From Pseudomonadota bacterium (GTDB taxonomy: Bacteria; Pseudomonadota; Alphaproteobacteria; Rhizobiales; Methylopilaceae), in the NCBI GenBank assembly GCA_023389135.1, contig JAEWEX010000392.1, positions 1-6,457 on the forward strand: DNA of 6,457 bases. The letters run 5' to 3'. The notes beneath the pieces are model-generated. The model was not told the DNA's origin. It ran no database searches and saw nothing but the letters and a program-made list of their open reading frames with translations. The position numbers and the translations under genes were made by a program. Shown here in pieces: positions 1 to 5,642 of this stretch (its first letter is position 1; every line of letters starts with the position of its first letter).

Positions 1-31
1 GGGCAGGGCCGCGCCGCCGCTCCCGCAGGCG

Positions 32-739
32 TCAGAGGATGGCGAAGGCGCGCACCGGCGAGCCGGAGCCGCGGCCGACCTTGAGCGGCAGGCCGGAGAA
101 GAAGAACTCGCCCTTGCCCACCAGCTCCTCCAGGTTGATCAACCACTCCCAGTGGAAGATCTTGCGGTCGCGGCACACGCGATGGCTGGGGAACTCGCTC
201 CAGTTCGGCCGGTCGGTGGAGGGGCCCTCGACGCCGTGGGCCTTGGAGCCGCGATCGGCGAGCCAGTGCGTGGCCGCCGCCGTCAGGCCCCAGTTGGTCT
301 CGCACGAGGCCCGGCCGGGATAGTGCTTCCTGGTCAGGCCGGAGCACATCAGCACGATGTGGCCGTCGATCTTCACGCCGGCCTTCTGCTCGGCCGCCTC
401 CAGGTCGGCGACGTCGACGTCCCCGAGATCCGGGATGTGGCGCAGGTCGAGGCACACGGCCTTGCCCATGAACATCTCCAGCGGCATCTCGTCCACCGCC
501 TGGCCGTCCGGATTGATGTGCAGGAACGCGTCCACATGCGTGCCGACATGGTCGAGCATGCTCAGGAAGTTGGTCTGGAAGGTCATGCGGTCGCCCTCGA
601 CGCCGAGGTTGAAGCCCGTGGTCTCCGCGTGCCGCTTGTGGGTGATGATGATCGGCGACTGGAACAGCTTGTGCGCCGTCATGTTGTCTTCGAGCGTCAA
701 CGTCAGGTCGACGATCCGTCCTTCCGGCAGGCCTTTCAT
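32..739 (-). CDS. Cyclase family protein (metal-dependent hydrolase, kynurenine formamidase/isatin hydrolase-like)
   Basis: Complete protein of 235 residues, a normal length for the cyclase family (PF04199), whose members hydrolyse amide, imide or lactone bonds using divalent metal. The family signature HxGTHxDxxxH is present as His64, Gly66, Thr67, His68, Asp70 and His74. Further on, His186 and Glu198, 12 residues apart, are at the expected place for the remaining metal ligands, so the enzyme looks catalytically intact. There is no signal peptide, so it should be cytoplasmic. The ATG at 737-739 is preceded by a good Shine-Dalgarno (AGGAGAG), and the gene starts 25 bases after dctM stops, which makes it the last visible gene of the operon. 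Kynurenine formamidase, isatin hydrolase and uncharacterised TRAP-linked cyclases all share this fold. No other tryptophan-pathway gene is visible, so I do not call it kynB. Its likely job is to open a ring or amide in the compound that the transporter imports. The family call is secure; the substrate is unknown. Confidence 0.9.
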   Translation of the reverse strand: MKGLPEGRIVDLTLTLEDNMTAHKLFQSPIIITHKRHAETTGFNLGVEGDRMTFQTNFLSMLDHVGTHVDAFLHINPDGQAVDEMPLEMFMGKAVCLDLRHIPDLGDVDVADLEAAEQKAGVKIDGHIVLMCSGLTRKHYPGRASCETNWGLTAAATHWLADRGSKAHGVEGPSTDRPNWSEFPSHRVCRDRKIFHWEWLINLEELVGKGEFFFSGLPLKVGRGSGSPVRAFAIL

Positions 740-743
740 GGTT

Positions 744-750
744 CTCTCCT
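744..750 (-). promoter_or_regulatory. Ribosome binding site of the cyclase gene
   Basis: On the minus strand AGGAGAG lies four bases before the ATG at 739, inside the 25-base gap after dctM. It supports this start codon and shows that the cyclase gene has its own efficient translation signal rather than relying on coupling to dctM. Confidence 0.7.
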
Positions 751-764
751 GTGCATCTGCGGCG

Positions 765-2081
765 TTATGACAAGATTTCGTACAGGCCGTTCGCCATCCA
801 CGGCATGGTCAGGACTGCGAAGGCGAGGATGATCATCATGATCCAGTAGGGCGTGACCGACTTGAACAGTGCGCCCAGCGTGATCGACGGGTCGTTGATG
901 GTCGATTTCACGGTGAAGACGCTGATGCCGAACGGCGGCGTCACCAGCCCCGCCTCGATGGCCAGGATGCCGACGATGGCGAAGGCGATGGGATCGAGCC
1001 CCAGCGTCACGGCGATGGGGTGGAAGATCGGCACGGTCAGCAGGATGATCGAGACCGAGTCCACGAACATGCCGAGGATGAACCAGAGCAGGATCATCAC
1101 GGCGACCACCGCGAACACGGTGAGCCCGAGGCCCAGCAGCGTGCCCTGGATGCTGTCGATGATGCCGCCGAAGGCCAGCAGCCGCGAGTAGAGCTGCGCC
1201 ATGATCAGCAGGAACAGGATCGGCGCGGAGGTGCGCCCGGTCTGCCAGACCGCCTCGGCGATGTCGCGCGGCTTCTGCCCCTTGAGGAGCGCCAGCACCA
1301 GCGCCAGCAGCGCGCCGATGCCGGCGGCTTCCGTCGGCGTGAACAGCCCGAACCAGATGCCGCCCAGCACCAGGAAGATCAGCGTCACGATGCCGGCGAC
1401 CCCCAGCAGGTCCGAGCGCGTGATCGGCGGGGGCGCCTCGTCCTTGTCGGCAGTGCCGCCGAACAGGTCCGGCCGCGCCAGCGCGTAGCCGAACAGGAAC
1501 ACGGCGAACATGACGGCGAGCAGGATGCCGGGCACGATGCCGGCGATGAACAGCCGCCCGATCGACTGCTCGGTGAGGATGCCCCACACGATCATGAGGA
1601 CGCTGGGCGGGATCAGCATGCCGAGCGCGGAACTGCCTGCGATGGAGGCGAGCGCGGTGCTGCGGTGGTAGCGGTGGGCGACCATCTCCGGATAGGCGAT
1701 GCGCGAGAACGTGGCCGCAGACGCGATGGAGACCCCGGTGACCGCGCCGAACACCGCGTTGCCGCCCACCGTCGCGATGGCGAGGCGGCCGGGCAGCCGC
1801 CCGAGCGCGCGGTTGACCACCTTGTAGAGGTCGGTCGCCGCCCCGCTGCGCGCCACCAGCTCGCCCATCAGCACGAACAGCGGCACCACGGCGAACACGT
1901 AGTCGCGGATCGCCTCGTAGACCGTGTTCGACAAAAGCCGCAGCGCCGGCTCGACGCCGCCCATGAGCATGGCGATGCCGCCGAGGCTGACGATGCCGAG
2001 CGCCGTGACGATGTGCACGCCCAGCAGCACGAGCGTCAGCAGCGCCCCGATCATCACCATGCTGAAGAGATAGCCGTCCAT
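765..2081 (-). CDS. dctM: TRAP transporter large permease (DctM family)
   Basis: Complete 438-residue inner-membrane protein, typical in length for the large, ion-coupled channel subunit of TRAP transporters. It is almost entirely hydrophobic helices, with a polar loop near residues 203-224. Family landmarks are GSSALGMLIPPS at 149-160, GIVPG at 181-185, TPTEAAGIGA beginning at 248, and TPPFG at 381-385. It forms the membrane complex with the small subunit encoded just upstream and drives uptake with a sodium or proton gradient. The reading frame stays open 90 codons further upstream, to 2351, but that extension is arginine/proline-rich and overlaps dctQ in another frame. The ATG at 2081 starts a proper first membrane helix (MDGYLFSMVM) 19 bases after the dctQ stop and is the correct start. 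The upstream gap contains a G-run (GGCGGGGGCG) but no classical Shine-Dalgarno, so translation may be coupled to dctQ. Substrate specificity comes from the binding protein, not from this subunit. Confidence 0.95.
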   Translation of the reverse strand: MDGYLFSMVMIGALLTLVLLGVHIVTALGIVSLGGIAMLMGGVEPALRLLSNTVYEAIRDYVFAVVPLFVLMGELVARSGAATDLYKVVNRALGRLPGRLAIATVGGNAVFGAVTGVSIASAATFSRIAYPEMVAHRYHRSTALASIAGSSALGMLIPPSVLMIVWGILTEQSIGRLFIAGIVPGILLAVMFAVFLFGYALARPDLFGGTADKDEAPPPITRSDLLGVAGIVTLIFLVLGGIWFGLFTPTEAAGIGALLALVLALLKGQKPRDIAEAVWQTGRTSAPILFLLIMAQLYSRLLAFGGIIDSIQGTLLGLGLTVFAVVAVMILLWFILGMFVDSVSIILLTVPIFHPIAVTLGLDPIAFAIVGILAIEAGLVTPPFGISVFTVKSTINDPSITLGALFKSVTPYWIMMIILAFAVLTMPWMANGLYEILS

Positions 2082-2100
2082 GGTCGCCGCGCCCCCGCCG

Positions 2101-2625
2101 TCAGCTTCTGGCCGTCTCGGCGACGGGCGGTTCCGCCGCCTCGTCCGGACGTGGCCCGCGCAGCGCGAGCATGAGGAAGTTGACCGCGCCGAGCGCGCCG
2201 CCGAGCACGATGATGGTGCGCACCGGATAGGTCGGGACGCGCATGCCGCCCTCGCCCTCGTATTCCAGGCTCGCCCAGGCGCGCAGCATCGGGGTCCAGC
2301 CGGAATAGGCCACCGCCGCGAACAGGATGGCGCCCAGCAGGAACGCCGCACGCTCGAAATAGCCGGCGAGGTTCGGGCCGAGCAGGTTGTCGATCAGGTC
2401 GGCGCGCAGCATGCCGCGGATGCGCACGGTGTAGGGAAGCTGGAGGAAGGCGATGATGACGATGGAGTTCGCCACGATCTCCTTCAGCCCGATGATCGGG
2501 ATGTTCAGGACGCCGCGGGCGACGACCTCGATCAGGATGAAGACCGAGAGCAGGAACAGCCACACCGCGGCGATCAGCTTCATCGCCTGGGCGATGCGGT
2601 CGAGGATGTGATCAAGCTGCGACAT
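2101..2625 (-). CDS. dctQ: TRAP transporter small permease (DctQ family)
   Basis: Complete 174-residue protein with four predicted membrane helices, at about residues 13-35, 48-66, 90-110 and 134-155. This is the standard layout of the small TRAP membrane subunit (DctQ), which pairs with DctM in the inner membrane. The stretch after helix two (RIRGMLRADLI, 68-78) corresponds to the conserved basic/acidic loop of the family. The C-terminal tail from about 157 is proline- and glutamate-rich and probably cytoplasmic. The ATG at 2623-2625 gives the expected short amphipathic N-terminus (MSQLDHILDR). Only a weak purine stretch (GGAAG), more than ten bases away, precedes it. The gene lies 76 bases behind dctP, and that gap holds an intrinsic terminator, so its expression should be lower than that of dctP. 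It is followed at 19 bases by dctM. Confidence 0.93.
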   Translation of the reverse strand: MSQLDHILDRIAQAMKLIAAVWLFLLSVFILIEVVARGVLNIPIIGLKEIVANSIVIIAFLQLPYTVRIRGMLRADLIDNLLGPNLAGYFERAAFLLGAILFAAVAYSGWTPMLRAWASLEYEGEGGMRVPTYPVRTIIVLGGALGAVNFLMLALRGPRPDEAAEPPVAETARS

Positions 2626-2647
2626 GGCACGCTCGCGCTTCCGGGGG

Positions 2648-2680
2648 AAAAAGGGCGGGCCGCGAGGGGAAGCGGCCCGC
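2648..2680 (-). terminator. Intrinsic terminator/attenuator between dctP and dctQ
   Basis: Reading the minus strand, GCGGGCCGC (2680-2672) and GCGGCCCGC (2663-2655) form a perfect 9-bp GC-only stem with an 8-base loop. Two C residues and then five T residues follow (2652-2648). This is a textbook Rho-independent terminator, about 20 bases after the dctP stop and just ahead of dctQ. Because dctQ and dctM lie downstream on the same strand and have no obvious promoter in the 76-base gap, it probably acts as a partial terminator. It would set a high ratio of the periplasmic receptor to the membrane subunits, and it would also protect the 3' end of a dctP-containing mRNA. Confidence 0.75.
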
Positions 2681-2701
2681 TAGGGAGCGACGGAGGGGCC
2701 G

Positions 2702-3787
2702 CTAGTTGCTCGCTCCCGTGATCTGGTACTCGCACGGGAACTTGTGGCCGAGGTCCTGGATGGACTTCATGTAGAACGCCATCACGTCCGGCGCGGGCAG
2801 GCCGCGGCCGACCGCTTCCTGGGCCATGTTGTTGGGCCAGTCCTTGAGCTGCTCGCACCAGGCGGTCTTCTCGCCGTCGGAGAGCTGCTTGACGCTGACG
2901 CCGGCGTCCAGGAGCTGCTTCTCGCCCTTGACGCTGAACTCCGAGCACAGCTTGGCAGTCTCGACCTCGTAGTCCTTCACGGTGTCCATGAAGATCTGCT
3001 GCAGCTCCGGCGACATCTTGTTCCAGGTGTCGAGGTTCACGCTGGCGGCCATGATCGCCATGGCGCCGAAGTCGGTCTTCATGAAGTGCTTGCCGACCTC
3101 GTGCAGCTTGAAGCTGTACCAGGAGCCGGGGAAGATGATGTAGCCGTTATAGACGCCGCTCTGGATGGCGTTGTAGGCCTCGTTGAGGTTGGACGCGACC
3201 GGCGTTGCGCCGACGATCCAGTTCAGGTTGGCGCCGGCGCCGGCGATCTTCTTGCCCTTGAGCTCCTCGACCTTGTCCCAGTCGAAGCTGGTGCCCAGTC
3301 CGTAATTGCCGACGCAGGTGACGCCGAGCAGCTTCTGGTTGTGCTTCTCCTCGTAGACCTTCGCCATTTCCGGAAACTTGTCGAAGGTGGCGCGGGTTGC
3401 CTGGGTGACCTTCATCGGATCCGGCGAGTTGAACGGCAGGTAGAAATTGAAGCTCTGCAGGAAGGCGTCGGTGGGCTCGAACGCGAACGCCCACAGGCCG
3501 AAGTCCAGCAGGCCGTCGCGGGTGGCCTCGAACACCTCGGTCAGCTTGGCGACGGTGCCGCCGTGCAGTTCCTGGACGCTGAGGTCGACGCCGGCGGCCT
3601 TGGCGCGCTTGATCAGCTCGGGCACCAGGAAGTTGTGCGCCGCAAGCGTGTATTCCACCGCCTGCATGGGATGGCCGGAGCCGAGCCGGATCGACAGCTT
3701 GTCCTGGGCCTGGGCCGCGGTCGCACCCAGCGCCAGGGCGGCGCCCGCGACGGCGGCGAGCGCCCGTGCCGTGAAGTGTCTTGCCAT
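2702..3787 (-). CDS. dctP: TRAP transporter periplasmic substrate-binding protein (DctP family)
   Basis: Complete 361-residue protein with a Sec signal peptide: basic start (MARHFTAR), alanine-rich hydrophobic core, and likely cleavage after Ala27 (AQA|QD). The mature part has the DctP fold signatures: an N-terminal beta strand (LSIRLGSGHP), GGTVAKLTEVFEA around 76-88, LKGKKI at 176-181 and a C-terminal helical region. It would capture the solute in the periplasm and deliver it to DctQM. Unusually, the position after LKGKKI, normally the carboxylate-binding arginine, is Ala182, and no arginine occurs from residue 133 to 327. The ligand is therefore probably held differently from the sialate or C4-dicarboxylate receptors. 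Cys158, Cys281, Cys311 and Cys352 could pair as disulfides. The frame is open far upstream to 4468, but that part overlaps the hydrolase gene in another frame. The ATG at 3787 has a strong AGAGGAGA ribosome binding site and begins the signal peptide. It lies 59 bases after the hydrolase stop. Family certain, ligand unknown. Confidence 0.95.
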   Translation of the reverse strand: MARHFTARALAAVAGAALALGATAAQAQDKLSIRLGSGHPMQAVEYTLAAHNFLVPELIKRAKAAGVDLSVQELHGGTVAKLTEVFEATRDGLLDFGLWAFAFEPTDAFLQSFNFYLPFNSPDPMKVTQATRATFDKFPEMAKVYEEKHNQKLLGVTCVGNYGLGTSFDWDKVEELKGKKIAGAGANLNWIVGATPVASNLNEAYNAIQSGVYNGYIIFPGSWYSFKLHEVGKHFMKTDFGAMAIMAASVNLDTWNKMSPELQQIFMDTVKDYEVETAKLCSEFSVKGEKQLLDAGVSVKQLSDGEKTAWCEQLKDWPNNMAQEAVGRGLPAPDVMAFYMKSIQDLGHKFPCEYQITGASN

Positions 3788-3794
3788 GTCCTGT

Positions 3795-3802
3795 TCTCCT
3801 CT
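3795..3802 (-). promoter_or_regulatory. Strong ribosome binding site of dctP
   Basis: AGAGGAGA on the minus strand lies seven bases before the ATG at 3787. It is one of the strongest Shine-Dalgarno sequences in the window, fits high receptor output, and fixes the dctP start against the much longer upstream-open frame. Confidence 0.8.
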
Positions 3803-3805
3803 GTC

Positions 3806-3829
3806 GGCGCGGAGAGGGGTGGCCGCGCC
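3806..3829 (-). promoter_or_regulatory. 7-bp hairpin in the dctP leader
   Basis: On the minus strand GGCGCGG (3829-3823) and CCGCGCC (3812-3806) pair perfectly around a 10-base loop, ending four bases before the dctP ribosome binding site. No T-tract follows, so it is not an intrinsic terminator. It could shield the 5' end of a processed dctP mRNA or mark a processing site between the hydrolase and transporter parts of the transcript. The role is inferred; only the pairing is seen. Confidence 0.4.
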
Positions 3830-3846
3830 TGTCTCTGGGATGGTCG

Positions 3847-4677
3847 CTATGCTTTTTCTTGTGCTTCTGACTTCTTCAGGTGCTCGACGATCATCGGGAT
3901 CGTCTGGTCCTTCTTCTCCAGGAGGTCCGCGTGGCCGCAGTCCTCGTTGACGTGGAAGTGGCAGCGCTTGAGCGTCCGCTTGAGGAAGCCGGAGCCGGCG
4001 CCCGACTTCGCCGTCTCGATGGGGGTGATGACGTCCTGCGTGGAGGCGATCACCAGCGTGTCGGCCTCGATGCGGGGGATGTCCGCCACCAGGTCCAGCT
4101 CCTCCATCATCAGGCAGGCCTGGACCACGGTCTCCACGGAGTTCTGGGTGATCATGGCGCGGACATTGGCGATCACCGCGTCGGCGCGGTCGCTGTCCAG
4201 CAGGTCGGCGCTGACCGCCTGCACCACGATGTGGTCGGCCAGCGTGTCGCCGCAGCCCAGCGTCGTGGCCATGCGCCGCCAGGTCTCGAACATCAGCTTG
4301 CGGGCCCGGTCGGGCTTGACCAGCGGGCAGTCGCTGACGACGCCGAGGCAGCGCTCGGGATATTTCGCCGCGAAGGCCAGCGCCACCATGGCGCCCATGG
4401 AGGTTCCGGCGATGTGCGCGCGCCCGATCTCCAGCGCGTCCAGCAGCGCCGCGATGTCGTCGACCCACACCTCCATGGTGTAGCGCTCCAGCGGCCGGTC
4501 GGAGCGGCCATAGCCGCGCTGGTCGTAGCTGATGACCTCGAACTCGCGGGCGAACGCCTCCCAGGCCATGGCCCAGTTGCGCCGGCCGAACACCGAGCCG
4601 CCGATCAGGACCAGCGGCCGGCCCGTGCCGAAGCTCTCGTAGTAGGTGCGGATGTCGTTGGTCTGGACGTAGGGCAT
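3847..4677 (-). CDS. Alpha/beta hydrolase (3-oxoadipate enol-lactonase-like fold)
   Basis: Complete 276-residue cytoplasmic alpha/beta-hydrolase, the usual length for the single-domain family (Abhydrolase_1). The nucleophile elbow is GTSMG with Ser93. Asp215 in STQDVITP and His249 in CGHADLLE complete a Ser-Asp-His triad. Other family landmarks are YDQRGYGRSD at 51-60 and a short helical cap at about 120-200. The usual oxyanion-hole His-Gly after the first long strand is Gly26-Gly27 here (LVLIGGS). The nearest well-known relatives by layout are enol-lactonases, esterases and C-C bond hydrolases of aromatic breakdown, so an ester, lactone or similar bond is the likely target. The ATG at 4677 begins the typical MPYVQTNDIRTYYE strand. 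The frame is open upstream to 4827, but that part overlaps the dehydrogenase gene in another frame and lacks family features. The gene starts 13 bases after the dehydrogenase stop, so the two are probably co-translated. Only weak ribosome-binding purines are seen. Confidence 0.9.
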   Translation of the reverse strand: MPYVQTNDIRTYYESFGTGRPLVLIGGSVFGRRNWAMAWEAFAREFEVISYDQRGYGRSDRPLERYTMEVWVDDIAALLDALEIGRAHIAGTSMGAMVALAFAAKYPERCLGVVSDCPLVKPDRARKLMFETWRRMATTLGCGDTLADHIVVQAVSADLLDSDRADAVIANVRAMITQNSVETVVQACLMMEELDLVADIPRIEADTLVIASTQDVITPIETAKSGAGSGFLKRTLKRCHFHVNEDCGHADLLEKKDQTIPMIVEHLKKSEAQEKA

Positions 4678-4690
4678 GGGTGCTGGTCGC

Positions 4691-5428
4691 TCAGTGGATG
4701 TGGAGGCCGCCATTGACGTCGAGCGTCGCGCCCGTGACGTATCCGGCGAGGTCGGAGGCCAGGAACAGGCAGGCGCCGGCGACTTCCTCCGGCGTGGCGA
4801 GCCGGCCGAGCACCGCCTGCCGGGCAAGCTGGGCGCGGACGTCCGCGGGCATGAACGGCACGGTCATGTCGGTGTCGACCAGTCCCGGCGCCACCGCATT
4901 GACGCGCACGCCCCTGGGCCCGAGCTCGCGGGCGAGCCCGCGCACGAAGCCGAGCACCCCGGCCTTGGCCGCCGCGTAATGCAGCCCGCCGACGAAGCCG
5001 CCGCCGCGCTGGCCGGCCAGCGAGGACAGGCACACGATGGAGCCCGAGCCGCGCGCCGCCATGGCCGGCGCCAGCGCCTTCACGATCTGGATCGTGCCCC
5101 ACAGATTGACGTCGAGCATGCGGTCGTAGCGCTCGCGGGTGAGGTCTGCGAGCGCGAGCGGCTCGGCGATCCCCGCGCAATGGATCAGCGCGTCGGCCGC
5201 GCCGGCGCCGGCGGACACGCGGGCGCAGTCGTCCTCGCTGGTGACGTCGCAGGCGATGGCGGATGCAAGCCCCGGGAGCCGCTCGCGCAGCGCCGCGAGC
5301 GCCTCCGCGTCGCGGTCGACCGCGTGGACCCTCGCCCCCCGCTCCAGCGCCATGCGGCATGCGGCCTGCCCGATCCCGCGGGGAGCGCCTGCGCCGGTGA
5401 CGACGATGGTGCGGTCAGACAAAAGCAT
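4691..5428 (-). CDS. NAD(P)-dependent short-chain dehydrogenase/reductase (SDR)
   Basis: Complete classical SDR of 245 residues from the ATG at 5428. The Rossmann nucleotide-binding motif is TGAGAPRGIG at 11-20. Asp38 at the end of the second strand favours NAD over NADP, and CDV at 60-62 contacts the adenine. The structural NNAG is HCAG here (83-86). The catalytic set is complete: Asn108, Ser136, Tyr151 and Lys155 (YAAAK). PG at 181-182 and VNGG near the C-terminus are standard. It would interconvert an alcohol and a ketone or aldehyde in the cytoplasm; its substrate cannot be read from the sequence, although the FabG-like subgroup is broad and common in catabolic operons. A TTG at 5440 would add four residues, but it overlaps the GGGAGG ribosome binding site that serves the ATG, so the ATG is preferred. 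It is the first gene after the 214-base gap and therefore the probable operon leader. Confidence 0.92.
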   Translation of the reverse strand: MLLSDRTIVVTGAGAPRGIGQAACRMALERGARVHAVDRDAEALAALRERLPGLASAIACDVTSEDDCARVSAGAGAADALIHCAGIAEPLALADLTRERYDRMLDVNLWGTIQIVKALAPAMAARGSGSIVCLSSLAGQRGGGFVGGLHYAAAKAGVLGFVRGLARELGPRGVRVNAVAPGLVDTDMTVPFMPADVRAQLARQAVLGRLATPEEVAGACLFLASDLAGYVTGATLDVNGGLHIH

Positions 5429-5432
5429 CCGG

Positions 5433-5438
5433 CCTCCC
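5433..5438 (-). promoter_or_regulatory. Ribosome binding site deciding the SDR start
   Basis: GGGAGG on the minus strand sits four bases before the ATG at 5428. It overlaps the alternative TTG start at 5440, and so argues for the shorter protein. Confidence 0.65.
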
Positions 5439-5584
5439 AAGCATGAGCGCTTGCGATCAAGGGAAGTTGTCGTGGAGGAAGGCTAGGCGGGCCTGCCCGC
5501 TCTGGAAAATACTGAATTCCGAATGCTGTTATCGCACGCCGCTATAGCGCGCCCCGATGGCGGCCGACACGGCTCCGGATTCAG

Positions 5585-5628
5585 AGGAAAACTGAAAGCG
5601 GACGCGCGCTCCCGCCGAATACTCGGCG
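5585..5628 (-). terminator. Possible weak terminator after the LysR gene
   Basis: Fifteen bases beyond the regulator stop, the minus strand can form a perfect 6-bp stem, CGCCGA/TCGGCG with loop GTAT (5628-5613). Alternatively it can form an overlapping stem, GCGGG/TCCGC (5615-5598), followed by TTTCAGTTTTCC. The two share bases and cannot coexist. The T-rich tail is interrupted, so termination would be modest. On the plus strand the first stem is followed by ATTTT, so it could also act on antisense transcripts. Confidence 0.3.
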
Positions 5629-5642
5629 CGATTTTGCCAGGA

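Larger units (their letters stand above)
5429..5642 (-). promoter_or_regulatory. Leader/probable promoter region of the SDR-hydrolase-TRAP-cyclase operon
   Basis: This 214-base gap is the longest non-coding stretch in the window and separates the LysR gene from the operon, so the operon promoter most likely lies here. It is locally A/T-richer than its surroundings around 5505-5530. Candidate elements seen are a perfect 10-base palindrome CGCTATAGCG (5540-5549), an interrupted dyad GGAA-N9-TTCC (5504-5520) overlapping ATTC-N-GAAT, and a short GC hairpin (GCGGG/CCCGC, 5487-5500) in the leader. I could not assign a convincing -35/-10 pair, nor a clear T-N11-A LysR box with good symmetry. Confidence 0.45.

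Noticed and set aside
1..31. Possible start of another gene or a terminator after the cyclase
   Set aside because: Only 31 bases are available. No start codon follows a ribosome binding site before the edge, and no hairpin with a T-tract is visible.
1020..2174. Plus-strand open frame of 384 codons opposite dctM
   Set aside because: The translation is extremely rich in Arg, Asp, Glu, Gln and His with no recognisable fold. It is the antisense image of a hydrophobic membrane protein.
2082..2351. N-terminal extension of the DctM frame
   Set aside because: It lies inside dctQ in another frame and encodes an Arg/Pro/Ser/Cys-rich stretch unlike any DctM. The ATG at 2081 gives the family-standard length.
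3788..4468. N-terminal extension of the DctP frame (fusion protein?)
   Set aside because: The added residues are Arg/Gly/His-rich out-of-frame translation of the hydrolase gene. A strong ribosome binding site and a clean signal peptide start at 3787.
2744..4483. Very long plus-strand open frame (579 codons) opposite dctP and the hydrolase
   Set aside because: It runs antisense across two well-supported genes and their intergenic gap, has low-complexity Val/Leu/Gly/Asp- and Ser-rich translation, and shows no domain. Such frames are expected where third-position GC is high.
4605..5360. Minus-strand frame of 251 codons overlapping the SDR and hydrolase genes
   Set aside because: It is a shifted frame of the real SDR gene, rich in Arg/Ala/Gly, without motifs.
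5487..5500. GCGGG/CCCGC hairpin in the operon leader as a terminator or riboswitch
   Set aside because: The stem is only 5-6 bp, no T-tract follows, and no surrounding conserved riboswitch structure is recognisable.
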